From Bacillota bacterium (lineage in GTDB: Bacteria; Bacillota; Sulfobacillia; Sulfobacillales; Sulfobacillaceae), in the NCBI GenBank assembly GCA_021806205.1, contig JAJZXX010000162.1:1-44915 (forward strand): DNA of 44,915 nt. Direction: 5' to 3'. The notes under the pieces are model-generated. The model did not search any database and was not told where the DNA came from. It was given only the letters and a program-made list of their open reading frames with translations. The translations under genes and the position numbers were made by a program. Of this stretch, positions 33,953 through 42,027 are shown in pieces (position 1 is the stretch's first letter; the number at the start of each line of letters is the position of its first letter).

Positions 33953-35929
33953 ATGCCTGCGTTTATTGTGCATTTGATTCATACGCTCTTTCCTAAGACG
34001 GTGCTATTCCCGGATATTTTGTTAATCGACCTGGGATTGGTCGTAGGGGGTATCGGGTTATTTATCTTCATGACCAAAACTCACCGTTGGGGTTGGTTGT
34101 GGCGTGAATGGTTGACCACCGTCGACCACAAGAGAATTGCGGTGTTGTACCTTATCGCCGCTATTGTGATGCTGTTCCGTGGAGGCATCGACGCCGAGAT
34201 GATTCGGGCGCAGCTCGCCTTGCCGGGTACACACTTCATGCCGGCCATTCAGTACGATGAGGTTTTCACCACACACGGCACGATCATGATTTTCTTTATG
34301 GGCATGCCCTTTATCTTTGCGCTGTTTAATGCCGTGGTGCCGCTGATGATTGGGGCACGGGATGTGGCGTTCCCCCGAATCAATGCGATGAGCTATTGGC
34401 TATTTGCCTGTGGTGCCATCCTCTTTAATATCTCGTTCATCATCGGGGGGTCGCCGGATGCCGGCTGGACCGCCTATCCTCCTTACACGGGGCTTGCGTT
34501 TAATCCCGGGCCTGGCGAGAATTATTACTTTCTCGCATTGATCATTGCCGGAATTGGCACCACGATGACGGGGATTAACTTTCTCGTCACCACGGTACGC
34601 ATGCGCGCGCCTGGCATGACCCTTATGCGGATGCCGCTTTTTATTTGGTCCGCGATGGTGACGTCAGCCCTGGTGCTGTTTGCCTTCCCGCCCCTGACGG
34701 TGGCGTTGGCAATGAGCTTGTTTGACCGGCTGTTCGGCTCCTCCTTCTTTACACTGGGCCACGGCGGCATGCCCATGATGTATGTCAACCTCTTCTGGCT
34801 CTTCGGTCACCCGGAGGTCTATATTCTGGTCATCCCGTTGTTTGGGGTTTTTTCCGAGGTGGTGGCCACCTTTTCCAAGAAGCAGTTATTTGGATACCCG
34901 ATTATGGTGGCTTCCATCCTGGCGATTATGTTCTTATCTTATGGAACCTGGGTGCACCACTTCTTTACCATGGGCGCTGGGCCTGGTGTGAACGTCTTCT
35001 TTGGACTGTCCACCATGTTGATTGCCATTCCTACCGGCGTCAAAATCTTCAACTGGATATTCACCATGTGGGGCGGCCGCATTCAATTCACGGTAGCCAT
35101 GTTGTATCAGTTGGCTTTCATCCCAACATTCGTGATTGGGGGGGCCACGGGTGTCATGTTGGCCGCGGTGCCGGCGGACTATCAGTTTCACAATAGCTAC
35201 TTCGTCATTGCGCACTTTCACAACGTCATCATCGGCGGTACGCTATTCGGCTTGCTATCTGGACTGTACTATTGGTGGCCTAAGATGTTTGGCTCCAAGC
35301 TGAACGAGAAACAAGGCCGGGTTGCTTTTTGGCTCTTTTTCATCGGGTTCTGGGTCACCTTTAGTCCGCAATATCTGCTGGGATTAAAGGGCATGACGCG
35401 GCGCTTGTACACGTATCCGGCTGGCTTGGGATGGCACGAGCTTAACGTCATCTCTACGGTGGGTGCTTTGATCATGGGTGCGGGCTTCGTTGCCCTGGTG
35501 TTCAATATTGTGTGGACGCTGGTGTATGGTGAGCGGGATCTGACGGGGGATCCTTGGGATGGACGCACCTTGGAATGGTCCTTACCGTCACCCGTGCCCG
35601 AATATAATTTCGCGCGGGTACCCGTTGTCCATGCCCGGGATGCGTGGTGGGATATGAAGCAAAAGGGACAATCGCTAGCCCAATTGAGTCCCGAGGACGT
35701 TCACGACATTGAAATGCCGCGCAATACGCCGGTTCCGTTTCTGTTGGGCGTCGCATTTTTTGTGGTAGGATTTGCGCTCACCTTCAAGTGGTGGCCCATC
35801 GCGGGGATTGGATTGGCCGGAGTCTTCGCCATCATTATTTTCTCGGGCTTTGACTACGAGGATCACCATCACCTCAAAGCCGAGGTTGTACGTAAAACCG
35901 AGGCGTCGCTAGGGAGGTTGCAAGGATGA
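33953..35929 (+). CDS. qoxB: Quinol oxidase subunit I
   Basis: A 658-residue catalytic subunit of the A-type haem-copper oxidases, which reduces O2 to water and pumps protons. Haem ligands are in FTTHGTIMIFF and in AHFHNVIIG. CuB ligands are in FGHPEVYI (with the cross-linked Tyr and the proton-channel Glu) and in WVHHFF. The many hydrophobic helices and the total length fit QoxB/CyoB. ATG 33953 follows GAAAGGTGG, and its stop overlaps the qoxC start (ATGA). Confidence 0.95.
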   Translation: MPAFIVHLIHTLFPKTVLFPDILLIDLGLVVGGIGLFIFMTKTHRWGWLWREWLTTVDHKRIAVLYLIAAIVMLFRGGIDAEMIRAQLALPGTHFMPAIQYDEVFTTHGTIMIFFMGMPFIFALFNAVVPLMIGARDVAFPRINAMSYWLFACGAILFNISFIIGGSPDAGWTAYPPYTGLAFNPGPGENYYFLALIIAGIGTTMTGINFLVTTVRMRAPGMTLMRMPLFIWSAMVTSALVLFAFPPLTVALAMSLFDRLFGSSFFTLGHGGMPMMYVNLFWLFGHPEVYILVIPLFGVFSEVVATFSKKQLFGYPIMVASILAIMFLSYGTWVHHFFTMGAGPGVNVFFGLSTMLIAIPTGVKIFNWIFTMWGGRIQFTVAMLYQLAFIPTFVIGGATGVMLAAVPADYQFHNSYFVIAHFHNVIIGGTLFGLLSGLYYWWPKMFGSKLNEKQGRVAFWLFFIGFWVTFSPQYLLGLKGMTRRLYTYPAGLGWHELNVISTVGALIMGAGFVALVFNIVWTLVYGERDLTGDPWDGRTLEWSLPSPVPEYNFARVPVVHARDAWWDMKQKGQSLAQLSPEDVHDIEMPRNTPVPFLLGVAFFVVGFALTFKWWPIAGIGLAGVFAIIIFSGFDYEDHHHLKAEVVRKTEASLGRLQG

Positions 35930-36549
35930 GTAGTGTACCGTTAGCCGAAGAGCGCGATCAGAAACTACCGGTTGAATTTGCGGATGAAAAAGAAAGCATA
36001 AATATTACGGGTTTTTGGACGTTCCTGGTCACTGACGTGCTGATTTTTGCCAGTCTTTTTTCGACGTACGCGGTGATGCATAAGGCGGCCGCTCTTGGTC
36101 CTACGTCGGTGCAGCTTTTTAAAATGGGCCCGGTGATGTTGGAGACGCTCCTACTCTTGACCTCAAGCTTCACGATTGGCCTCGGGGTTTACGCGATGCG
36201 CCGGGGCCAGGTGCGGGCTCTCATGCTCTGGATGGTGCTGACCATGCTTCTTGGAGCCGGATTCGTATCGTCCGAGATCAATGACTTTATCAGTTTCGCG
36301 CATATCGGCGCGACATGGCATACCAGCGCCTTTTTGTCCGCCTTTGACATTTTGGTGGGAACCCACGGGGCACATGTCACGTTCGGCATATTTTGGGCGT
36401 TGACATTGCTATTCCAACTGAAAAAGCGGGGAATCACGGCGCGGACCGCTCGTAAGGTGTACACATTTTCATTGTACTGGCACTTCTTAGACATCGTCTG
36501 GATTTTCATCTTTACCTTTGTCTATTTGAATGGGAAAATTGTCCCCTAA
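35926..36549 (+). CDS. qoxC: Quinol oxidase subunit III
   Basis: A 207-residue five-helix subunit III. It shows ITGFWTFLVTDVLIFASLFSTYAV at the first helix, GTHGAHVTFGIFWAL and the terminal YWHFLDIVWIFIFTFVYL that are typical of QoxC/CyoC. It lacks the first two helices of the long mitochondrial type, as expected for quinol oxidases. Translation is coupled to qoxB by a four-base ATGA overlap. Confidence 0.93.
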   Translation: MSSVPLAEERDQKLPVEFADEKESINITGFWTFLVTDVLIFASLFSTYAVMHKAAALGPTSVQLFKMGPVMLETLLLLTSSFTIGLGVYAMRRGQVRALMLWMVLTMLLGAGFVSSEINDFISFAHIGATWHTSAFLSAFDILVGTHGAHVTFGIFWALTLLFQLKKRGITARTARKVYTFSLYWHFLDIVWIFIFTFVYLNGKIVP

Positions 36550-36566
36550 GGAGGCGGCGGTCCGCG

Positions 36567-36947
36567 ATGGCTCACAGTGAAACCGAACTGACCATTTCTG
36601 AGGCTTACGAGCGTGATAATGACCGGGCACTGAAGTTTTTAAAGCCTCGGTTTCATGAAGAAAAATTCCCCATGACGCAGATCTTGGGGTATATTGGCTC
36701 GCTGATTCTTACCTTCGCGGCATACTTTTTGGTGATAAATCGGGTGCTGCCTTCGATCGCCCTTCTAGCCGTTATCTTGACGTTGGCCGTGATGCAAGGT
36801 GCCCTGCAGTTAGGGGTGTTTATGCACGTCCGAGAAGGACGAGGGTTGGCGTGGCAACTGATCCCGCTGTATCTCGTGTTCCTCATTGCCTTGGGAATGG
36901 TGGGGATGTCGGTATGGATTATGCTATTTAAGTCCGGGGTATCTTGA
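36567..36947 (+). CDS. qoxD: Quinol oxidase subunit IV
   Basis: A 126-residue small subunit with three hydrophobic helices (ILGYIGSLILTFAAYFLV, IALLAVILTLAVMQGALQLGVFMHV, LIPLYLVFLIALGMVGMSVWIMLF), the pattern of CyoD/QoxD. Such subunits help assemble the CuB site. It follows qoxC by 17 bases with AAGGAGG upstream of ATG 36567 and ends the operon. Confidence 0.88.
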   Translation: MAHSETELTISEAYERDNDRALKFLKPRFHEEKFPMTQILGYIGSLILTFAAYFLVINRVLPSIALLAVILTLAVMQGALQLGVFMHVREGRGLAWQLIPLYLVFLIALGMVGMSVWIMLFKSGVS

Positions 36948-37145
36948 TGGGGCAACTTTGACGATGGGCTTGATCATCGGGGGTCTCATCCTATGGATCC
37001 TGTGGTTGCGTACATACCGTCCACCTATATTGTTGGCCCATCCAACGAGGTCCCCAACGTTGCGGTATGGGCGCTGATGAGGCTTTAGTACCCCTGTTTG
37101 GTCCCCTGCTTTATCTCTCCTAATTGGTCGCATTCTCACCAGAAA

Positions 37146-37176
37146 CAAGAACCCTGGCCGTAGTGCCTGGTTTTTG
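37146..37176 (+). terminator. Probable terminator of the qox operon
   Basis: CAAGAACC (37146-37153) pairs with GGTTTTTG (37169-37176), one G-T pair included. A further three G-C pairs (GGC/GCC) form inside an asymmetric internal loop. The T-run lies in the 3' arm, followed by TCTC. It sits about 200 bases after qoxD and 50 bases before the end of the convergent - strand gene, so it may act for + strand transcripts. Confidence 0.55.
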
Positions 37177-37228
37177 TCTCAAATAGTAGCGTCGCAGGTG
37201 AGCCATAGCGTCATCTTGGGAAACGATC

Positions 37229-37555
37229 CTACCCTTTGGTCGGGGACGTGGTGATCATGTAGCGGCGATTGTCGTGCTCTATCGCGTAGTCTTGAAACCA
37301 ATCGTCCACACGGGATAACGTTTGTTCGGTTCCGACGAAAAAAGTGCTGCCATCATGAGACATGAGGCTAAAATGAGCGACCACTCCTTCAAACAGGTCG
37401 TGTTTGATAATCCAGTCCACGGCGAAGTGAGAATCGACTTCGAGACGTCCCCTTTGAAAGATGTCGCTAACCCGGGTGTCGGGTTCGTGGATAAATCGGT
37501 CTAACGACTCCAGTTGTTCTGCCGTGAGCGTGACGGTGCCTGTCCAATTGGCCAT
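37229..37555 (-). CDS. Hypothetical protein, 108 residues
   Basis: An unrecognised small soluble acidic protein (MANWTGTVTLTAEQLESLDRF...) without signal peptide or membrane segment. It is supported as a gene by AAAGGGGG ten bases ahead of its ATG and by its position 15 bases downstream of the RluA-like/glutaredoxin frame on the same strand, so the two are probably cotranscribed. The sequence VTLTAEQLESLDRFIHEPDTRVSDIF suggests a mixed alpha/beta fold, but no family can be named. Confidence 0.65.
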   Translation of the reverse strand: MANWTGTVTLTAEQLESLDRFIHEPDTRVSDIFQRGRLEVDSHFAVDWIIKHDLFEGVVAHFSLMSHDGSTFFVGTEQTLSRVDDWFQDYAIEHDNRRYMITTSPTKG

Positions 37556-37570
37556 CTCGGTCGTCCCCCT

Positions 37571-38356
37571 TTAATAGAGTTGCAACAGCAATTTTAGTCG
37601 ATGGCGATCAAAACCCACTAACACATCCCCATTGAATACCGTCACGGGTATACCTCGTTCAGTACCTCTAAGGTGTCTCATGGTCTGAACATGCTGGGGA
37701 TCCGTTAAGCTATGGTCAACATACCAAAATCCTCGATCGGTCAGGAAACTCTTGACCCCGTTGCACACGCTTCAGGTCGGTGCCGTATAAAGATCAATCG
37801 CGGGGATGGCGAGCCGTTGGCCCATCGCGACGGTCAGAGAGTGTTCTTCGATCGGGACGACCATGCGATACAACACAAAATCCGCTACGGTGCTAGGCAC
37901 CGATAGCCAGTCGCGTAGTCGATCAGTATCGCCTAAAGGGCTGTCCAAGTCCACGACCTGGATTGCATCGGGGAAAGCTCTGCGGTCGTTTACAACAACC
38001 GGGGCCCCTGCTTTAAAGTGGACATCGCCGGACAGGCGAAGGCGATAGGAAAACGTTAAGCGGCCCTGGTCATAGTCTAGGCGTAACTTTTGGAACGTCT
38101 CGTCATTCTTGGCTACAAGCACCAAGCCTTGGTCGTTCGGTGCTACAAGGTGAATCACGCCGGGGGCGTGGCTGGTTTCCATGTCAGCTAGCCAGCGATT
38201 AGCCTGAAGCAAGGCGTTGACTAACGTTCCCTCGCCAGTAGAAAGGTTGGGATGGACAGCCATTCCCCGGGGTTTCTCGGCGACAACTACAGTAGGTCCC
38301 TCATACCAGATGGTAAGAGGAATGGGTGAGATAGGGAGAAGCGGTGTTTTGTCCGT
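37571..38356 (-). CDS. RluA-like domain fused to glutaredoxin, in-frame UGA at active-site Cys (putative selenoprotein)
   Basis: One frame runs on the - strand from about 38356 to TAA at 37571, broken only by TGA at 37772-37774. Its N-terminal half resembles RluA-type pseudouridine synthases (IWYEGPTVVVAEKPRGMAVHP, GTLVNALL, GLVLVAKND), but the catalytic HRLDRDTSG reads HLVAPNDQG, so the catalytic Asp is gone. The C-terminal ~75 codons are glutaredoxin-like: DLYTAPT-UGA-SVCNGVKSFL, with the UGA replacing the first Cys of CxxC, then GIPVTVFNG. The hairpin at 37739-37757 fits a bacterial SECIS. No ATG/GTG/TTG exists before 38263; AAAGGGG lies seven bases ahead of ACG 38356, the start assumed here. 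A pseudogene (ATG to ACG, Cys to stop) is the main alternative. Product would be 261 residues, selenocysteine at 195. Confidence 0.6.
37739..37757 (-). promoter_or_regulatory. SECIS-like stem-loop downstream of the in-frame UGA
   Basis: Read on the - strand, GGTCA (37757-37753) pairs with TGACC (37743-37739) around the nine-base loop AGAGTTTCC. The loop begins 20 bases after the UGA and has G as its second base. Bacterial SECIS elements generally show a 16-37-base distance between UGA and apical loop and a G among the first two loop bases, so the geometry fits. The stem is only five base pairs and could be coincidental. Confidence 0.4.
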
Positions 38357-38924
38357 GGTAAAACCCCTTTCATATTCGAGCGTCCCGATGCTTTACATTG
38401 TCGCGCGCTTGCCCTTATTGCGCAACTACGGACGAGAAATTCGTGATTAGAGAGGTGCCGTTGGCGGGTTACCCACCGTACCGAAAATTCCTTAGACGTC
38501 ATCCCCGACTGTCCTCGGGGGAAATACTTCAAGACATCATTGGATGGATAAGACTACGTTACCCGTGGTACACGAGATGGTGTGCAGCCGAATGCGCCTC
38601 GCCCAAGCCGAACTGTTATCGCTGCGCAGCTCCACGGTATGGCATCAGGGTCGGTGACGTAAAGGCCTAGAATGGCGCCACCGATGCTCATATTAGGCAC
38701 CTGGCGAGATCGCGCGCGCGTCGCACAGGGATTAGCCTCTTGCTTAGGTATTTTCGCTCTGGGTGCAGTCTGTTTTCGTTTCCTTTGAACCGGCGACCGC
38801 CTGGACGACGTTGAAGCGATCGAAGAGCTTGAGGGGAGGCACACTACTACGGATCTGACGCTTTTTCGGGCACTGAGCCCACTCATAGGCATCCGTCCCA
38901 GGGCTCGGGCCATCATGACGTTAT
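38357..38924. other. Intergenic stretch with decayed sequence
   Basis: No intact gene is visible. It contains a perfect hairpin CCCCGA/TCGGGG (38503-38508, 38515-38520, six-base loop). On the - strand near 38780-38840 a short frame reads PLKLFDRFNVVQAVAG, reminiscent of the DRFHV motif of ISL3-type transposases, with stops soon after. This may be an old insertion-sequence scar, but the evidence is thin. Confidence 0.35.
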
Positions 38925-40061
38925 CTAACGCCTCCACGACAGAGCCGCCGGTCGACGGGTCAACAGAGCCTTTTCGGTGTGCTGCTGCAACACGTGATAG
39001 GGTAGGTCGCCCATTGCGACGTCTAGATAATCCGAGAGCAGAGACTGGTTTTTGACAAAAAATTTTGACCAAAATCCCGGGAGCGGATAAAACAAGAGGC
39101 CCATTTTGATGGCAGATTTCAACGAGGGCCAGAATTCCTGGTAGATCTGATGGTCGTAATCGTTGAGGGGCACATTCTTAGTCACGGCCTTCACCACAGC
39201 ATTTCCCGCCATGGCACCGGAGCGCAGCGCTGAATAAATACCTTCTGCAGAAAAGGCATCCATGAGCCCAGCGGCGTCACCTGCGAGCAGGACGCGTCCT
39301 TGACTAGGACGGGCAAAGGAAAGCCGATACGGTAAGGGGTGAGCCAGTGCGGTTACGTTACGATGGCCTAAGATTTGCTCGACAAATTGGTAAAAGGCCT
39401 GTTTTAGCGGAAATGTGTTGGACCGAAACGATCCGACGCCAATGTTCAGAATGCCATTGCGAGGGATGACCCAGGCGTATCCCCAGGAATACGGGCCGAT
39501 ATGCACTTCCACCCGTCCGGCGTAGCGCTCCCATATCGAATGAGGCGGCACGACTTCGGTCTCTAACGCGGCACCATGACGGGGTCGGGGTATGTGCATC
39601 AATCTTGCGGTGGGGCCGTACGCACCGTCCGCTCCGATGAGGTAATCCGCGTGATAGCGAGCCTCGGTGGTGACGATCTCTACGCCCTGGTCTTGGGTAC
39701 CAATTTTCTGGACGGACTCGCCGTCGTGAACGGTGGCGCCGGCCCTTTCAGCCGCTTCGGACAAGGATTGATCAAAGTATTGGCGTTCAACAATGTGGCA
39801 ATAGGCTTGATCCCGGCTCAACGTGACCGGAGGCTGCCCCGTTCCTTGAAAGGTCCATTGATGAGGGTGCTCCTGAAACTGGGACTCAGCCCCTTTTGGA
39901 AGTAAATCCAAAGCTCGGTGAGTGAGGGCACCGCCACACGGCTTAACGCGCGGAATACGCTGTTGTTCAATGACCAGGGCAGCTAGGCCCTGTTGGGCAA
40001 TATACCGCGCGGCCGTTGTTCCTGCTGGCCCAGCCCCCACAATGAGAGCGTGATAGCGCAC
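38925..40061 (-). CDS. Geranylgeranyl-reductase-family FAD oxidoreductase
   Basis: A 378-residue flavoprotein. The N-terminus has the dinucleotide motif VGAGPAGTTAARYIAQQG and the family hallmark RVKPCGGALT. The second FAD motif is LLAGDAAGLMDAFSAEGIYSALRSG. The family reduces isoprenoid double bonds, for example of chlorophyll precursors, menaquinone side chains or membrane lipids. In this organism, with a quinol oxidase nearby, menaquinone or lipid reduction is conceivable. GTG 40061 is preferred because GGGGGAGG stands just ahead; the ATG at 40091 lies upstream of that site. Confidence 0.82.
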   Translation of the reverse strand: MRYHALIVGAGPAGTTAARYIAQQGLAALVIEQQRIPRVKPCGGALTHRALDLLPKGAESQFQEHPHQWTFQGTGQPPVTLSRDQAYCHIVERQYFDQSLSEAAERAGATVHDGESVQKIGTQDQGVEIVTTEARYHADYLIGADGAYGPTARLMHIPRPRHGAALETEVVPPHSIWERYAGRVEVHIGPYSWGYAWVIPRNGILNIGVGSFRSNTFPLKQAFYQFVEQILGHRNVTALAHPLPYRLSFARPSQGRVLLAGDAAGLMDAFSAEGIYSALRSGAMAGNAVVKAVTKNVPLNDYDHQIYQEFWPSLKSAIKMGLLFYPLPGFWSKFFVKNQSLLSDYLDVAMGDLPYHVLQQHTEKALLTRRPAALSWRR

Positions 40062-40158
40062 GTCAATCCTCCCCCATCTTTTCTTCTTCATAGTAGCAGA
40101 GCCCGATCCGGAATGTCAGGGTCGATTCTGCGTAGGAGCTCACCACAGCGAGTTTTCT

Positions 40159-40224
40159 TCGACAACGCTGGCGATCTGAGACGAATGGACAGAGAGTCTG
40201 GGAGTATCCACCGATCGTTGTCGA
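40159..40224. repeat. Separated 9-base inverted repeat upstream of the kinase-like gene
   Basis: TCGACAACG (40159-40167) and CGTTGTCGA (40216-40224) are perfect inverse copies with 48 bases between them. A second small inverted repeat GAGAA...TTCTC starts at 40223. They lie between divergently transcribed genes (flavoprotein to the left, kinase-like gene to the right) and could be paired binding sites of one regulator. Confidence 0.35.
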
Positions 40225-40299
40225 GAAGTTTTCAGTTCTCTTGCGGGGGTTGTGTTTAGACTAAGGTATGACATGGCAGTTTGTGGGTGGGTGGGGGTA

Positions 40300-41136
40300 A
40301 TGGCTAGTAGGGGTGTATGGATTATGGGGCCGACCGCCAAGATGGTGGGAACGGATTTCACCGTGGATCAAGAGACCACTCAGCGAATATGGGATGAAGC
40401 GCAGCAAAGTATGTACGAGGGTGGAGTACGGGTTGTGGGGTTGGACGGTGAACGGTCGGTGGAATTGTTTCCCATTGAAACCGGGGAAGGACCGCGTGTC
40501 GTGGCCGTCTTCAACGAAGAAGACCTTTCCCGGTTAACGTTGGCCGCTTTAGTGCATGATACCATTAACCTTTTAGCCATCGCTCAAGGCCATTTGGACC
40601 TTCAGTGCCAGGAAGACTCCGGCCCGCTGGCGGAGGCGATGTGGACGCTGGCTCGTGTCGAAAATTTAGTGCGAAAGCTTGGATCTTGGCCCCGTAAAGA
40701 AGATGGCGAGGCAGCGACAGCGGTGGCCGAGACACTCCACCATCTGTCGTCGGTATTCTCTTTGGACCACTATCGGCTCAAATGGGATCTTGTTCCGGTT
40801 CCAAAAGCATGCCTACCGATCGATGACTTTATTGAAGTGTTCCAGAATTTGCTCTTCAATGCCAAAGAGGCCATGCCTGATGGAGGGCTGGTTACGATTG
40901 CAGTTTATCCGGCTGATTCGGGCATCCACATTTCCATCACAGATAGCGGAGTGGGTATGGATTCCGATACAAAAAATCGGTGTGCTTTGCCCTATACCAC
41001 TTCCAAATCGCAAGGTCGCGGTCTGGGCCTATATCGTGCCCGACAACTGATGGAACAATATCAGGGCCGCATGACCATCCAGTCGGCCGGGCCTGGCCAG
41101 GGGACGACCGTGTCGGTTTGGCTTCCCTCCGTGTGA
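40300..41136 (+). CDS. Soluble histidine-kinase-like ATPase protein
   Basis: A protein of about 278 residues with the GHKL ATPase domain of sensor histidine kinases. The N-box is FQNLLFNAKEAM, G1 is DSGVGM and G2 is GRGLGLY, ending GTTVSVWLP. Before it lies a helical LVHDTINLLAIAQGHLD segment that could be the phosphoacceptor helix. There is no transmembrane segment and no response-regulator gene beside it, so a cytoplasmic input is likely. The start is uncertain: GTG 40252, ATG 40273, ATG 40300 (G-rich site before it) and ATG 40324 are all in frame. Confidence 0.75.
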   Translation: MASRGVWIMGPTAKMVGTDFTVDQETTQRIWDEAQQSMYEGGVRVVGLDGERSVELFPIETGEGPRVVAVFNEEDLSRLTLAALVHDTINLLAIAQGHLDLQCQEDSGPLAEAMWTLARVENLVRKLGSWPRKEDGEAATAVAETLHHLSSVFSLDHYRLKWDLVPVPKACLPIDDFIEVFQNLLFNAKEAMPDGGLVTIAVYPADSGIHISITDSGVGMDSDTKNRCALPYTTSKSQGRGLGLYRARQLMEQYQGRMTIQSAGPGQGTTVSVWLPSV

Positions 41137-41156
41137 GGCGGATATTCTTGCCGCCG

Positions 41157-41185
41157 TTGCCAGTGGTCCTGAAATTTGATATCCT
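41157..41185 (+). promoter_or_regulatory. Candidate sigma-A promoter for tRNA-Arg/tadA
   Basis: TTGCCA (41157-41162) and TATCCT (41180-41185) with a 17-base spacer stand about 48 bases upstream of tRNA-Arg. The position is suitable for a transcript covering tRNA-Arg, tadA and the two tRNA-Ser genes. Confidence 0.5.
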
Positions 41186-41232
41186 GTGTAAGCGCAAAAG
41201 CAGATAGGTCAACGGATGAGTCAGGGACTGAT

Positions 41233-41308
41233 GCGCCCGTAGCTCAGGGGATAGAGCAGAGGTTTCCTAAACCTTGTGTCGGTGGTTCGAGTCCTCCCGG
41301 GCGCACCA
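41233..41308 (+). tRNA. tRNA-Arg (anticodon CCT)
   Basis: A complete 76-base cloverleaf. The acceptor GCGCCCG pairs with CGGGCGC, the D arm is GCTC...GAGC, the anticodon stem AGGTT/AACCT carries loop TTCCTAA, and the T arm contains GGTTCGAGTCC. CCA is encoded. It reads AGG codons. Confidence 0.95.
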
Positions 41309-41328
41309 TGATAGTATTGAGGTAGGCA

Positions 41329-41808
41329 ATGGACTGGCAACAAGTCATGCGCATGGCGCTGGATGAGGCTTCTTGGGCGGCAAAGGTCGGTGATGTGCCG
41401 GTAGGGGCGGTTTTATTGGATGCCAAGGGGGCGGTGCTGGCCGAAAACCATAACCGGCGCGAAGTCGAACACGATCCGACGGCCCATGCGGAGATTCTGG
41501 TGTTGCGGGAAGCCGCGCATCGCTTGGGCGGGTGGCGTGTAGTCGGTGGGACACTGGTAGTAACCTTAGAGCCATGTGCCATGTGTGCCGGAGCTAGCGT
41601 TTTAGCGCGTATTGACCGTATCGTGATGGCAACCCTAGACCCGAAGGCCGGAGCCATTGAAAGCGTCTATCAGTTAGCGAGGGACAGTCGCTTCAATCAC
41701 CAGATTGAGATCGTATCTGGGGTATTGGCTGATGAAGCCCAAGCGCAATTGACGCAGTTTTTTCAAACGCGTCGCGAATATCATAAAATGACACGGAGAG
41801 GTGTCTGA
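41329..41808 (+). CDS. tadA: tRNA-specific adenosine deaminase
   Basis: A 159-residue zinc deaminase that converts the wobble A34 of tRNA-Arg(ACG) to inosine. The zinc site is HAEILVLREA (His ligand and catalytic Glu) plus PCAMCAGA (two Cys). GDVPVGAVL and HNRREVEHDPTAHAE fit TadA. The gene starts 20 bases after tRNA-Arg(CCT), with GAGGT before ATG 41329. Its last 14 bases, including the stop, lie inside tRNA-Ser(CGA). Confidence 0.93.
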   Translation: MDWQQVMRMALDEASWAAKVGDVPVGAVLLDAKGAVLAENHNRREVEHDPTAHAEILVLREAAHRLGGWRVVGGTLVVTLEPCAMCAGASVLARIDRIVMATLDPKAGAIESVYQLARDSRFNHQIEIVSGVLADEAQAQLTQFFQTRREYHKMTRRGV

Positions 41809-41888
41809 GTTGGTCGAAGGAGCCCGACTCGAAATCGGGTAGGCGGTTTAAACCCGTCTCGTGGGTTCGAATCCCACCCTCTCCGCCA
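41795..41888 (+). tRNA. tRNA-Ser (anticodon CGA)
   Basis: A 94-base class II tRNA with long variable arm. The acceptor GGAGAGG pairs with CCTCTCC, the anticodon stem CCGAC...TCGG carries CTCGAAA, and the T arm has GGTTCGAATCC. Discriminator G and encoded CCA. The first 14 bases overlap the end of tadA. Confidence 0.95.
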
Positions 41889-41906
41889 TGTTGGGGCGTT
41901 CTCTGT

Positions 41907-42000
41907 GGAGGGGTGGCCGAGCGGTTTAAGGCGCACGCCTGGAAAGCGTGTTGGTGGGCCAAATCCTGCCTCGAGGGTTCGAATCCCTCCTCCTCCGCCA
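41907..42000 (+). tRNA. tRNA-Ser (anticodon GGA)
   Basis: A 94-base class II tRNA. The acceptor GGAGGGG pairs with CTCCTCC (one G-T pair), the anticodon loop is CTGGAAA between CACGC and GCGTG, a long variable arm follows, and the T arm is GGGTTCGAATCCC. Encoded CCA. It lies 18 bases after tRNA-Ser(CGA). Confidence 0.95.
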
Positions 42001-42027
42001 TTTTATATTGCGATGCAGCCATGGAGC

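Noticed and set aside
36886-37077. Short + strand frame at the end of qoxD
   Set aside because: It overlaps qoxD out of frame, has no ribosome site and no similarity.
38554-39072. 172-codon - strand frame and nearby DRFNV piece as an ISL3 transposase
   Set aside because: Only one short motif matches, with stops nearby, and most of the frame overlaps the flavoprotein gene or is unlike any transposase.
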